A stretch of 64,000 nucleotides of DNA from Molanna angustata. Its lineage: Eukaryota; Arthropoda; Insecta; Trichoptera; Molannidae. The notes under the pieces are model-generated. The model was not told the DNA's origin, did not search any database, and worked only from the letters and a program-made list of their open reading frames with translations. The position numbers and the translations under genes are program-made. Shown here one piece after another: positions 11,162 through 23,548 of this stretch; within the stretch, counting starts at the first letter, position 1; every line of letters begins with the position of its first letter. The stretch spans positions 8,099,986-8,163,985 of the forward strand of contig OY754964.1 in the NCBI GenBank assembly GCA_963576475.1, given 5' to 3'.

Positions 11162-11270
11162 TGCATATTTTTTCATTTTTTCTTTTTTATTTCCGTTAAG
11201 TGATTGTGTTTATATGCTTATTTTTTCATTTTTTCTTTTTTATTTCTGTTAAGTGATTGTGTTTATATGC
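11162..11270. repeat. Tandem duplication of about 54 bp
   Basis: The phrase from ATTTTTTCATTTTTTC to GTGTTTATATGCTT occurs twice back to back with one substitution (CCGTT/CTGTT). It directly precedes the (AAAT)n tract. Confidence 0.85.
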
Positions 11271-11607
<337 letters not shown>

Positions 11608-11613
11608 TTTTTT

Positions 11614-11875
11614 TCTTGAAAGGTCGACAATCTCTAAATTCATTTTTATGAAGTACGTTTTTATTAGATTCTTAAACAAATATAAGTTTTCACAAAACAC
11701 CATTCACACAAAAACACTGTCACGAAACTCATAGTATTAATTTTCTACATGATATGTACCTGTTGAGAAATTTTAAGTATATTTGCATTACCAGCAAGAT
11801 GAGCATGTATGAGACAGTGTATTAATGTTGATGAGGCGATGTATATCTAGTATGTCAAGATAGAACCCGTTGGGT
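11614..11875 (+). repeat. Module K, copy 1, ending in a LINE-R 3' scrap
   Basis: Reverse complement of 53385-53640: shared words include CTTGAAAGGT, ATTTTTATGAAGTAC, AAACACTGTCACG and ATGAGACAGTGTAT. Its right end, GATGTTGATGAGGCGATGTA...GTCAAGATAGAAC, corresponds to the VDEAM...CQDR end of LINE-R. In both places the module lies next to family A sequence. Confidence 0.6.
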
Positions 11876-11987
11876 TAGTGAGGAGTAAAAATCAACGAAC
11901 CATGCGAAGATAAATTGGGGCATCAAAAATACAAACAAATCGAAAGTAAAAAAAGTATATACGAGGAAATATTTATAATGCAGACGA

Positions 11988-12672
11988 ATTTTTACTCCTC
12001 ACTACCCCAAGTGAAGTTTGTGGTGAGTTATGAATTCGCAATTTTTAAGGTTATTTTTTATTGCAGATTATCAACAAGTATCATGCTGAGATTGTATACT
12101 TAGGTTCGTATTGCAAGTTATCTGAGAAAAATGTAAGGTACCGTACTACAAGAATACCTACTGCTTACGGGACCTCAACTTTTTATTAACATTATTCATA
12201 TCTCCCGTAATACGAACCTTAAAGTCTCATCACAATGTATCTGTGTGTGATACTTACGGCATGTTTATTCTACTTTATCGATTAAAGACTATAGTACTCA
12301 TTCGATTCTTTTTAAATTTTTCTTTTAAAATTTATGTATCTAATACTCTTAGACCCCATTAAATTTTGAAGAATATCTGAATAGTGCTTCAGATTTTTTT
12401 AACTGTTTATTATTTAAAAGTGACCCCAAGCCCAGAAAACGTAAAATTTGATATTTATAGGTACTATAACTTGCTTAAAATGCACATAGCTTTCATAAAA
12501 TGACATTGAGGAATTATCAAGTTCTCATAATAAAATATTTAAATCAAAAATAATTTAACAAACTCATTTTAAGAAAATGTTAAAAATTTGCCATTCAAAA
12601 TTTTAATCTTAGTGGAATTTGTGGAGTGACTTGGTAGTTAGAGTATAGCGTTGGCCACAACCCACTCGTTTA
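11988..12672 (+). repeat. Family A repeat, copy 2
   Basis: Runs from TACTCCTCACTACCCCAAG to GCGTTGGCCACAACCCACTCG. It has an internal insertion near 12100-12210 relative to copies 1 and 4. A detached reversed end piece, GGTTAGTGAGGAGTAAAAA, lies at 11874-11892. Confidence 0.75.
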
Positions 12673-12689
12673 TTTTCCTAAATATAAAG

Positions 12690-12855
12690 CATCTGTCCTT
12701 GTTACAAGTATGTATAATGTATATACATCCTCGTGTAGGTATTCTCTAAATTCAGTGAATGCTTGGACAAACAACGAACGAAATACATCGTGGTAGGATT
12801 CGAACTCGCGACCACTGGATCACTAACCGAGCGCGTTAACCGCTCTACCACCCCT
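12690..12855 (-). mobile_element. SINE1 copy
   Basis: Reverse-oriented SINE1. The tRNA-like head is near 12855 (GGTGGTAGAGCGGTTAACGCGC), the B box is GAGTTCGAATCC, and the tail runs toward 12690. It sits immediately outside family A copy 2, as SINE1 at 3532 does for copy 1. Confidence 0.75.
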
Positions 12856-13167
12856 AGAGTAGAGTACTTGTTTACAAAACTTAATTAGAATTTTTTTATA
12901 TATAAACAAAAAAATAATCTTTTTTAAAAAAGGATAACTTACATAATTTAATTTATCAAATTATTTCACTCCAAAGTAATAATATTGAATGCAAATCTTC
13001 CTAATTTTAAAATATTATATTTAAACAATTTCAATTATAAAGTAACAAAATAATTTTGTACTGAAAAAAATTCTCAATAAGAAGGTGGTCAATGGTGTAA
13101 TAAGGACCTGTGATTGTGGTACAAAAATGAAATTTCATCCGGTGTATTTAAGAAAGAATTTCATTGG
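12856..13167. other. AT-rich stretch, nothing recognised
   Basis: No open frame, repeat unit or RNA signal that I can identify. Confidence 0.4.
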
Positions 13168-13450
13168 AATCTATATATATAAAAATCTCGTGTCACAATG
13201 TTCGTAGTGTTCGTACACGCTAATGTCAGAAAGCGCTCGGCCGATTTCAATGAAATTTTGTAAATGTGGGGTGGTGCCAACTTGGTGGATAGTTTTGGAC
13301 CCGATAGGTGGCGCTGTTATCGCGATCTAATTTTTTTTATTAGATTTCTCAAAGAAAAATACGTACTTAACTACAAATTTTAGCTTCCTTACAACCCCCA
13401 AGGAATAATCGAAATTCATTTTTAATTTTGAAAGTTTTCAATAGATGGCA
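13168..13450 (+). mobile_element. Possible Helitron-like 5' end
   Basis: Begins TCTATATATATAAAAATCTC and continues CGGCCGATTTCAATGAAATTTTG, a phrase common near the 5' ends of insect Helitron-like elements. No Rep/helicase gene and no CTRR-type 3' end with hairpin was found nearby, so this is a fragment at best. Confidence 0.4.
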
Positions 13451-13524
13451 GTATGAAAGTCTATATTATGCATCTAGAGAATATACCACATTCAAATGTA
13501 AGAAAAAAATGGTTAAATACTTCC

Positions 13525-13945
13525 AATACTTCCACCACCACCCACTCTGTATATGAGGACTGCAATCGACTCAATCACAGAACGCAAAGTGAGCGATTTT
13601 TTTTACAAAGAATGATGGGTCAAGGGGGGTTACATATAGAATGAAAGAGAAAAACTGTAAATATTTTTTTTGAAAACATTCACATACATAGTAGATGGGA
13701 GGTGGTTAGCGCGCTGGGTTAGTAATCCAGTGGTCGCGAGTTAGAATCCTGCCTCGAACGATTTCGTTCACCTATAGTACAAGCATTTATGCTTATTTTA
13801 GGGAACGTAGGAAGATGTATATGTACTTGTTTAACAAGGACATACAATATATTTAAAAAAAAATGAGCAGTAGCTCATGGAGCCCTTTAGGATATCGGCA
13901 ATCTCGGCACCACAGTGCAAAAAGAACAATTGACGAATGTGAATA
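13525..13945 (+). repeat. Family G repeat split by a SINE1
   Basis: The left part (ACCACCACCCACTC...TGAGGACTGCAATCG...CAGAACGCAAAG) and the right part (CTCATGGAGCCCTTTAGGAT...CACCACAGTGCAA) are contiguous in the other copy at 43845-43985. Here about 290 bp, including SINE1 at 13690-13866, lie between them. Confidence 0.65.
13690..13866 (+). mobile_element. SINE1 copy inside family G
   Basis: Plus-strand head GGGAGGTGGTTAGCGCGC, a damaged B box (GAGTTAGAATCC), then GATTTCGTTCACC and a tail ending AACAAGGACAT plus an A-run. The family G flanks show it is an insertion. Confidence 0.75.
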
Positions 13946-15384
13946 GAAACTTAAAGATTTGTAAAATTCGTAAAATGAGGTTTATATAAAATGCGGTCTA
14001 CAAATAAAGTGGTCTACATAGAAGGTGTCCTGAGGCAGAACAACGTTTACCTGTGCCCACTAGTAAAATTATACCTAAATAAAGGGTATATTTATGTGTT
14101 GCCAAAAAGTACTTTTTATCAAAATTTGTTTCGAACTTCACTAAAACTTGAGGAATGATAAATTATTCTTGAAACATTGATACATACTTAATAATTATAC
14201 GAGAGCAGTATAAACCTTTATATAAACATATTAAATAAATGATGAGTCTGTTTATGGTCACAAATTGGCTGTTAATGGGTAAAGTGGCCGCCTTTGATTC
14301 TTCAGAACGAAGGTCTCTTTCATGAATCTTCATTTTATTAAATTTAATATCAGTTAACGGTCGGTCAATGTAGGCATATGTTTATATTATCGTTCAAAGT
14401 AATGATGTGGTTTATTGATCCGCAATTTGCTCAAAAATGGTTAACTGATTCTTAAAGATTTAATCCGAAACTGATCACACATTATGTCGATTTCCAAATG
14501 ATAAAGACAGTCGTAATTTTTTTATGGCGCTCGTAATACCTATCATTAGCGATTTGCGAAAAAAATATTTTGTAATTTATGACGTGTGTATCGAAATAAA
14601 CAGATCTTTAGACGGTTTGATTTAGTTTTAGTTAAGTGAGTGTTATTCTTAAATTGAAGCGTTGCTATTTATTATTTTCAAATGAATGGCTATAAAAGTT
14701 TTTTTTTCAAAAGGTGAGTTCACGTACTACATAGTAATAGAACATTGAAACATTTTTTTTACAAGAAATAATACCTAATTCGACTGACCTTTGATTATCA
14801 TGATGAAATATGTCCATATTTCAATTGCAACAAAAATTTAAGAATAAAAGGGATAGCCAGTAAGAAACGAGGAAGAAGGGAAATAGGGAGGAGGAATGAA
14901 TGTGTGTGTATGTTTGTGTATGGTGTGTGCGCGAGAGTGAGTATATGTAAGGATATATAAGAAGCGTGAAAGAGTAGCATAAGTATAAAAAGAACAAAGA
15001 AAAAAACAAAGAAAAAAAATAAGAATAAAAATATAATTAGAAAATAATATTGCGGATATGTGATGCATTCAACAGCACATATCCGTAATACCGCAGGAGT
15101 ATATCAGTTAAAACGCAGTGATACGAGGCATGGAATTCCAATCCCCTTTATTCCCTCCCCCCTCCCCGCAATTCCTACATACCCCATTATCTATATGTTT
15201 ATCCCTAATTTTGAATTTCTTATCATGTTTATATTCTTTGTTATTTTTTTTGAAGCTGTATACTTTAATTTTAATTTTGTTTTTAACTCACTCCACTGTA
15301 TATGTTTTTAAGCTAACTTGTTTTTTTTATATTACGCATGTTGTGGGAACTATTTTGGCAAATTATTGATATTTGTCATTGTTT
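13946..15384. other. No gene supported
   Basis: AT-rich with scattered low-complexity sequence. A purine-rich stretch at 14860-15030 gives several overlapping reading frames, all repetitive and without domain content. A short hairpin at 15052-15093 pairs GCGGATATGTG with CACATATCCG. Confidence 0.4.
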
Positions 15385-16280
15385 TTATTTATGGATTATA
15401 AATTGCTGTATGTTTCCCCCTAAATTGATTAAATAAATAAAATTAAAAAAAATAATGTCACGAAAGATCTTACAACTACCTACCTTATCATAGGTATCTT
15501 TTTTTATAAATTTTGATCTTGATAGGAGAAAAATGTCTCGGTCATCAGTTTTATTTACAACTTTTGAATATGTAGTTATAGACCTGTACAATGGGGGCAT
15601 TAATAGCTATTTTAGAATTACATTTATTTAGATAAAGCAATGCAGAATGCCTTGTCCGTCTAATGGGTACATTAAACTGTATATTTTAAAGTAATTCTTG
15701 ACAATCAATAAATCCATTGAACAAATCACGCAGTGACATTAAATCACGGTTCCTACGTCTTACATTCAATGGTTGCAATACAATATTAGTATTATTGCCA
15801 AATTTATATTTTAAATACTTGATGAATATTCTTTGAATTCTTTCAATACACTCAATATAATAAATATTATAGCAAGTATTCCAAACCACCGACGAATATC
15901 CCAGTTGACTTCTGACAGGTGTATAATACAGCCTAATGATAGTTTTAGGCTTCTTGAACGGTTCGCAGATTCTGATTAGAAAACCTAGCATTTGGTAAGC
16001 TTTCGAGCATATTATAATAGCTCTACGTGCTTATTAAAAGACATTTTGCTGTCCAGTATTACTCCTAAATTTCTGCATTAACTAAGTGGATTTCTGTTTC
16101 TTGTAAAAGATATATGTATATCATGACATTTTATTAATATTTAGTGATAATTTATTTTTTAAACAATACAGTGCGAGGTGATTTAGATCTTCTTAGAGTA
16201 ATTTACAATCATTTGTCGATGACACGGTCTTATAAATTTTCATATCGTCAGCATAAATAATTCGTATATTGTTTCATTAA
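15385..16280 (-). pseudogene. Jockey-like LINE ORF2, RT to C-terminus, decayed
   Basis: Minus-strand translation shows YADDMKIYKT, the catalytic RT motif, at 16230-16265. Next comes MLGFLIRICEPFKKPKTII and SQLGYSSVVWN...IERIQRIF near 15850-15990, then a C-terminal PLYRSITTYSKVV near 15550-15600. The order matches the plus-strand relative at 44262-45156. The frame is broken at several places, and the endonuclease and N-terminal RT are missing. It ends in AAATTTTATTTATTTAATC near 15425. This is a non-mobile remnant. Confidence 0.75.
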
Positions 16281-16747
16281 ATTTTAAATGTTTTTTTATT
16301 TACTGAATTTCACATTCATTGCATATTCATGCAGTTTGAATATTCTTTTCACAGGTAACACAAAGTAACAGGTTACATTTTGATACACAAAGATCCTCGA
16401 TCAAATATTGATTTGCATAAAAAAGTGTAGCTATGTAGTATAAAGTGTAGCTATGCAGTATATATCGTTGAGAATCATCTTTCAATAATTGTCATTTTGA
16501 CTTTATTAAAATTTATCATCTTCCATATTGTTAATAAAAATATAGCTATGTGTAAATGATTAATTTAATTGCTAATTCGTTTAAGCCATTGACATTATCC
16601 GATATATCAAGTTTACAATAATTTCAATGAATAAGTCTTAAGAAAAATAATTTTTAGGGTTGTATAAACATATCACATAGTACGTATTCTCTTGTCTAAA
16701 TCTTAAAAATAAATAAAGCAATCCTGGATCATAATATAATATTAATC
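16281..16747. other. AT-rich stretch, nothing recognised
   Basis: No coding, RNA or clear repeat signal apart from a short duplication, AAAGTGTAGCTATG, at 16422-16455. Confidence 0.4.
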
Positions 16748-16870
16748 TTAATGCCGACGCCGTGGCACAGTTGGTAAGCAGTTTGGTTTCTGTGCGTGCG
16801 TCCTGGGTTCGATCCCCAGCAGAGGGGAAATTTATTTAAATTAACTCCGCGACGGATATGAGCAGACCCG
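16748..16870 (+). mobile_element. SINE3-type tRNA-like head
   Basis: GCCGTGGCACAGTTGGTAAG resembles a Pol III A box, and GGGTTCGATCCCC is a good B box about 45 bp on. The rest does not fold as a tRNA acceptor stem, and the sequence runs straight into a LINE-W fragment on the opposite strand. A possible second trace is GTCCTGGGTTCAAT at 41237-41250. Confidence 0.55.
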
Positions 16871-16871
16871 G

Positions 16872-17110
16872 TTGCCCCATGTCCTATCCAGTTGGATCGT
16901 CGTTGGGCGATCCTTTTGAGGAGTTGACTTGTTTCCCCGGCTCTACTCAGCACCTCACAGTATTGGATGTGGTCCGACCAGTGGATCTTCAACATGCGCC
17001 TGTAGCATCACATCTTGAATGAAGACATTCATTATTTTTCTCTATGGCTTATGGTCCATGTCTCACAGCCATATAGCAAGACACTCCAGACAAAGGTCTT
17101 AATGAGTTTA
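16872..17110 (-). pseudogene. LINE-W ORF2 C-terminal fragment
   Basis: Minus-strand frames read FVWSVLLYGCETWTIS (near 17040-17090), then IHWSDHIQ...VLSRAG and LLKRIAQRRSNWIGH (16875-16990). This is the usual order of the post-RT region of such LINEs. Frames shift between blocks. The SINE3-like head abuts its 3' side, so one element probably inserted into or next to the other. Confidence 0.7.
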
Positions 17111-17764
17111 ATCCTTCTTCTTAGATTGATAATCTTGGATTTTAAATATCGAATTAAATTTTTGATATGATTTATTATAACAATAATAGGGGACCGTAAA
17201 CATGGCATGGTGAAGGAGTTTCAAATTTGAGATTCATAACCTAAAATTATTTTCACAGAATATCAAAAAGACTTGCTTGTTCATCGCAGAGTTTGTTTAC
17301 CATCCTCGTTTCTTTAAACGTTGTTTCTTTACCATCGTGGTTTTCGCAAACTCACGGGTCGTTGAAATAATTTATATCGTGATAAAATAATTGTTTATAC
17401 GAGGAAATGGGTTTCAGAGATAATTAAAACATGAAGTGATATCTGTACACTAGATCGTTCCGTAGTTTACATATAGCAGACACTTTCTTTTTGCTAAACC
17501 TTAAACCTTATGGATGGAAGAGATGCGATTATACACCAATATTCATCGCGCTTCATATCTTTTAACCCTTTACCTAACTCTTATTTATTTATTCGGTACT
17601 GTAACATTACAAAGCCATCTGCTGGATCACCATTAATTTAATTATTCCATCAAATTTTGTGCACAAATGCGAAATTATTGCATTAAGTATGTTTGTTTTT
17701 ACCAACTTGAGTAATGTGATGTGAGATCTCAAAAATACATTCCTTAAAATACTATATACATACC
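17111..17764. other. No gene supported
   Basis: AT-rich and without long open frames. It contains weak inverted words (TTTGTTTACCATCCTCG / TTTACCATCGTGG are direct repeats) but no identifiable element. Confidence 0.4.
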
Positions 17765-18300
17765 ATCACTCCATTTCTGACTCTGCTATCTTGATATAGG
17801 TACATGTTTTGCCTCATTTACATCCATGCATCGCGTCATACATGCTCTCCTATTATTCTAACTTCGTATATGATAATTTTTCAAAATTTCATTTATATGA
17901 TCAACTCTTTCTCGGCCGGCCCCTACTTTTCATTCCACTCTTTTCAGACTTGTATACTTTCTTTGTCAGGCGTTCATCGTTCATTCTCTCTACATGTCCG
18001 AACCATAGCAGAGCATTTTTTTTTTTTTTTTTTTTTTTAATAAAAATGAATATGTCCTTGTTAAACAAGTACATATACATCTTCCTACGTTCCCTAAACT
18101 AAGCATAAATGCTTGTCCTATATCTTCATTCTATTCAGACTATCTCTTTCAATTTTTCATTTTCGTCTGATATCCACATTCCTTATCATATCATATATTT
18201 ATTGTTTTCCACACCGTTAATTTTACCTTAAAGCGTCTTTTGTCATGTCCAAGTCTTACATGCATACATTATTGTCCTTACAAATAAGCAGCGCAGAAAT
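17765..18300 (-). pseudogene. LINE-R 3' fragment interrupted by a SINE1
   Basis: The minus strand carries the LINE-R C-terminal region. Recognisable blocks correspond to the WFGH...MNDERLTKK, GRGRP and C-terminal VDEA regions of the reference copy, running from 18300 down to about 17765. At 18010-18117 the sequence is replaced by a T-tract and a SINE1 tail. LINE words resume on the other side (TTTCATTTTCGTCTGATATCC), so the SINE went in after the LINE. No frame is intact. Confidence 0.7.
18010..18117 (-). mobile_element. SINE1 3' part nested in LINE-R
   Basis: A T-run at 18019-18038, then ATGTCCTTGTTAAACAAGTACATATACATC and TTCCCTAAACTAAGCATAAATGC, the SINE1 tail in reverse. The tRNA-like head is absent, so the copy is 5' truncated. 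Confidence 0.7.
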
Positions 18301-18589
18301 TAGTACTTAATACGTACTTATTAGTACTTAATATCTTGCCTTAATCTTGAAAATGTATAAATCAGTACTCGGTCATAATCTAATCTTGATATTACTCTTC
18401 TTTGAATAGTAAAAATTTATTAAGCTCAATGATTAGTATGAAATTGTGATTAATTTTTATATAAATTAATACAATTATTTAATTCATTTGAACCTCAAAG
18501 ATTTCAAAAGTCTGAAGCTGATCTTTTACTTACTTTAATCAACTTAATGAGTAGCTCTGAATGTTTGTTCTTGAAATGTTAAAAATCAA
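18301..18589. other. AT-rich stretch, nothing recognised
   Basis: A short direct repeat of TTAGTACTTAATA at 18300-18335 is the only structure seen. Confidence 0.35.
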
Positions 18590-18760
18590 CAAATTTTGGG
18601 TTTCCGATAATTTAAATCATTTTTACCCCTTTTTAACGCACGCGATATTTACCCTTACTAATAAGTAACCTCATATAAGGCAGTTTTATTAAATATTGTT
18701 TTCAGTAATTAAATTTAGCATTGTATGTCCTCTTGAGTAAACTCATTTTCTTTAAAAAAA
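18590..18760 (+). repeat. Family I repeat, copy 1
   Basis: Shares CAACAAATTTTGGGTTTCCG, TTTTTAACGCACGCGATATTT and TTTAGCATTGTATGTCC with 57920-58090 and 60090-60260. Three copies in the same orientation show a dispersed repeat of about 165 bp. Class unknown, non-coding. Confidence 0.7.
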
Positions 18761-19535
18761 TATCACCAAGTTGTTTGCAAACGGCACTTATTTTATTATT
18801 TAGACACAAAAGTTGTATTGTTTTTCATTTTCATATTATGTAAGTCAAAGAAATTATTTGAATTTCTACACAGCTTTGTAGTGTTATAGTAAAAAAAAAT
18901 ATACACGCAAACAAAGAATGATAATGATGAATATGAACACATATATAATTCCACAATTTATTTTAAGAATTTTTATCAAAGATTTTTTTACACCTTCGTA
19001 GTATAAAAAAATAACAATTTACACACGCAAATAAAGAAAATAATTGATGATTTAATTTTTCGAACTTAAGTTTTAGTCAAAGATAAAGGCATAATCGTTA
19101 AGTTTTTGACAGGATACTTTGGTATGTAGAGGGTCAAAGGCGCCAATTTTATTGTGGAGAATTAAATGTAGCTGGCCGTGTTATAAATATGGTTAATTGA
19201 TACAAACTGGAGCAGGGAAAGTTACTATCGAGCTTAACGTATTTTATGTCGTTAATTGTGCATAATATTCTTCTGTTTTTGGTCGTTAAAATTCGCCCAC
19301 CAATGCCTATCACATCACCTTATTAACGCGTAAAGTTCTTAAAACAGTCACATTCAGTCTTCCTTATTAAGACTCAATCTTGTCGGAAAAAATAACTTAA
19401 AATGACTGGTATTTCTTTATATTGGCAATCGATTTTGAGGTTATGAAAAAAGTCTTCTATACTCGGGTTTTTGCGTGCATATTATAACATATATGACGTA
19501 GATACATGGACACTTAAAACCATTAGTATTAACTG
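18761..19535. other. No gene supported; small local duplication
   Basis: Two related segments, TACACGCAAACAAAGAA (18901) and TACACACGCAAATAAAGAA (19020), each follow a GTAGTATAAAAAA-type run. They suggest an old 120-bp duplication. Otherwise unremarkable AT-rich DNA. Confidence 0.4.
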
Positions 19536-19670
19536 TCTGGAGGCGTTTGAAATGTGGTTACAAAGGATAATGTTTCGAATACCTTGGACAGATAGAGCCA
19601 CCAATGTGGTGGTCTTTCAAAGAGCTGTCTCTAAATGACAATTGCTGTCCATCATGAAGCAACGAAAATT
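19536..19670 (+). pseudogene. LINE-W ORF2 C-terminal fragment
   Basis: Encodes LEAFEMWLQRIMFRIPWTD, then NVVVFQRAV and an in-frame stop before LLSIMKQRK. It is closely related to 2395-2475. A TTAA palindrome begins directly after it (19673), so the palindrome probably inserted into this LINE remnant. Confidence 0.7.
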
Positions 19671-20042
19671 ATTTAAGGTGGGGACTGCTGCCAACGTACC
19701 TATTTTTCAATTTGATATACCATCATTATTTCTAATCAAATTGTTTTGAAAAAAATAATTGAAATAGTTTGGGTATTAATAAAGAAAAATAAACCTTAAC
19801 TTTTTAATAATATTCTGTTTAAATTCTTCTAAAAAAATAATGGCATACCCCGATTTTCAACGTTTATCTTATATTTTTAATAAACAATAAGGAGTAGAGC
19901 AATTTATTTTTTAAATCAAAGTAGATAAAAATATCTGGAAAAATATGCTGTGACGTTACATTAATACTTCAGGTTTAGTAAATAAAACTAAAAGAAAACA
20001 TTTATTTTCCATTTAGCGTCATTGCGAAATAAAAGTTTTTTT

Positions 20043-20385
20043 TTCTCTTTCGTTCATTTTATATTTGATCTTATCATGACGTAAGTCTTGGGAGATAGTG
20101 CATCTCGATTTTTCTATTGATTTTTCTATCAATTATACACAATGTGTTAAGATTTCTTCTCTATATTATTAATGTATTTATTTCTTCTATTTCAAATTAT
20201 TGTGAATTAATTCATTGTTTTATTTGTAAATACTTTTTTTTTACCTAGCTTTTAAAATTGTAATATTTCACGAGTAAATTCATAATTGGAATGTATTTTT
20301 TTAATTAAAATATTATGTAAGTAATGTTATGTAATACATTCTGTGTACAACAAATAAAAATAAAAATAAATAAATAATAAAAAAA
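20043..20385 (+). mobile_element. Insertion 1 in the TTAA palindrome (probable LINE 3' end)
   Basis: Lies exactly where the palindrome centre should be. AT-rich and non-coding, it ends AACAAATAAAAATAAAAATAAATAAATAAT, the A-rich tail style of the LINE ends in this window. No protein motif remains, so the family is unknown. Confidence 0.5.
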
Positions 20386-20509
20386 GTTTTTTGGTTGATT
20401 TACTTAACCTGATGCATTAATGCAACGTCGCAACATATTTTTTCAGGTATTTTGCTTTTCATTAATTTAAAAAATATATATATTTTTGACAATGTGAAAT
20501 ATGTTAAGT

Positions 20510-20604
20510 TTCGTCGCGAGATATTGAAGGTGATACGCTCCTAATTTTCCTCCCTCGTACCCTCCTATCCATCCCAAACAAATTGTATATGTGCATGTGT
20601 GTGT

Positions 20605-20642
<38 letters not shown>

Positions 20643-20782
20643 AACATGAGTTGTTTACAGTATTTTCTTGTTATTGATGGAAAGCTTGTTATTGGCTGTT
20701 GGCTCTGAAGTCTATGTTAAAATTTGTATTATAAAAAATGTAAATGAGCTGTTGGCTTCCCAAATAAATAAATAAATATATT
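20510..20782 (+). mobile_element. Family J repeat, copy 1 (insertion 2)
   Basis: From CCTAATTTTCCTCCCTCGTACC through a (GT)n tract (20595-20640) to GTAAATGAGCTGTTGGCTTCCC and (AAAT)n. It matches 41867-42080 closely except for the (GT)n length and a TTGGCTG duplication here. It is probably a LINE 3' UTR or SINE inserted into the right arm of the palindrome. Confidence 0.75.
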
Positions 20783-20884
20783 GGTCTATCTATACCTTAT
20801 AGTTCTTTAGAAATATAAGATAAATGTCAAAAATCGGGGTATGCTTATTATTTTTTTTTTACAAGAATATATACAGAACAACCT

Positions 20885-21565
20885 GCTTTTGTACACTTGT
20901 CTGTAAATAAATAAACAATTGATAAAACATCAAAGTTTTAATTAGTATTCAGAAATTATTATTAATCTCATGATTCTTGAAATGTATTTTTTCTACCACC
21001 TTAAATGTTCTTCATTCTTTCCAAACAGCTTATGTTTCTTTTATTCTTTTTTGTCTCAATATTGTTATAAAAAATATGTGTATTGAATTTTCCTGAGGCT
21101 TCGCGTTGTTCGGGTTGGTTGGAAGAAACAGCCTGCTATGGTTAAAAGGTAATTTTGTACAGTTGTTTGTAAATAAATTGATTTATTAAATAAATTTTAT
21201 CCAAATTTTATTTCTCAAGTGCAATTTCGTATCTTTTTTTTCAACATATATATTGAAACAATGTACGTATATTCATCCAACAAATTACATTCAGTCGAAG
21301 TTGTCTGTGTAACGGATTTGTTAAACCATTATCGAATAAGCTTCGATGCCTTTCCCGGTACTTACATTAAATTGTCTGACAGATAAGTCGAGCTTTAAGA
21401 CAAGCTTTTAATTCGGCGATTAATTGAACGAAACGAAAACAGATTTTTACGCAACAGAACCAAACACGTCTAAAGGTACTTACTTTATCCTTTATATTTG
21501 GTTTTCGATTTATTTGCGACTAGCTTCGGGAGAAACTGAACTCCCATCGACAGGAGAATTAACAT
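20885..21565. other. No gene; probable LINE 3' UTR scraps
   Basis: Phrases such as TTTGTACACTTGTCTGTAAATAAATAAAC (20888) and TTTTGTACAGTTGTTTGTAAATAAATTG (21152) are two related polyadenylation-like LINE ends. GGTTGGTTGGAAGAAACAGCCTG at 21114 resembles the Jockey 3' UTR phrase. No coding frame. Confidence 0.45.
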
Positions 21566-21770
21566 TAACTAATGGACACCTGCCCTGAAGGAAGAAGAAG
21601 CAGAGGGAGACCTAGGATGAGATGGCTGGACGACATCGAGGGCGATATACGAGCCATCGGACAGATAAATTGGAGGAGACTTGTTGTCGACAGGGCGAGA
21701 TGGAGGCAGTTTCTTGATGAGGCCAAGGCCCACACCGGATTGTAGCGCCATTGCTGATGATGAATGTTGA
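21566..21770 (+). pseudogene. LINE ORF2 C-terminal fragment (RGRPRMRWLDD type)
   Basis: Encodes GRRRGRPRMRWLDDIEGDI, then INWRRLVVDRARWRQF and EAKAHTGL before a stop and a GATGATG tail. This is the C-terminal end of a LINE ORF2, a region implicated in nucleic-acid contacts in related elements. The surviving 60 or so codons are open, so the copy may be fairly recent although 5' truncated. A different family from LINE-R and LINE-G. Confidence 0.75.
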
Positions 21771-21779
21771 GTTTTAGAA

Positions 21780-22444
21780 AACAGCATGATGGTATGTATG
21801 TATGTTTGATATTGTGTGTAGGCTACTGCCATACAAATTGTATGAAGCAATGTCGTCACTAAATTCAATTTTTATAAAAATTGTTAAAAAAAAATTGAGA
21901 TGTGCTAATACAATGGGTAATATTTTTTATAGAAAATTAAATTATCTAGTTGGGGTGTTACGGCTTTTTTCGATATTTTTTAAAAAATTGGAAAAATAGG
22001 CAGTAAAACTCATAAATTTATCATAAAAAAATATTTTTCTTAATAAAAAATGTTTGAGAAACCCTGGAATTAAAAAAAAAACCATTTTGAGATTTTATAT
22101 TTGTCTATTTTTATACCAATTTTCAGCGTTCTAGATTTTACGGTTATTTGAGATATATGGAAAAATAAATCAAAATTTCAAAAGTTGATAACCCCTGACT
22201 GAAACCAAAATTCACAATTCTGAGTATAAAAGTTTTGTAGGCCTATAACTGTCTATATATTCTGAAAATTTGGGCACTGCAAATTGAGCGGATCAAAAGT
22301 TAAAAGGGGGGGACGGACACACAGACACACACACACACAAAACTAACATAAAATGTTCTACTCCGAATTCTAAGTAAGTTATTAGCATGCAAAAAGTCCA
22401 CTACGCCATACAAAATTTTCCTTTAGTACACGCATCTTGGCTTA
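21780..22444 (+). mobile_element. Family B element, copy 3 (both ends missing)
   Basis: Interior of family B from GCATGATGGTATGTATG to CACGCATCTTGGCTTAA, including TAAAAATTGTTAAAAAAA and a short (CA)n at 22318. The left terminal repeat is missing beside the LINE at 21770. The right terminus is replaced by the start of copy 4. Confidence 0.75.

Positions 22445-23548
<1,104 letters not shown>

Larger units (their letters stand above)
19673..20884. mobile_element. TTAA palindrome, copy 2, twice interrupted and 3' truncated
   Basis: TTAAGGTGGGGACTGCTGCCAACGTACC starts a left arm (19673-20042) matching 7112-7460. The mirror arm appears as 20386-20490 and 20783-20884, separated by two insertions. 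The last 200 bp or so of the right arm, including its TTAA end, are missing. The many differences from the 7112 copy suggest greater age. Confidence 0.75.
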
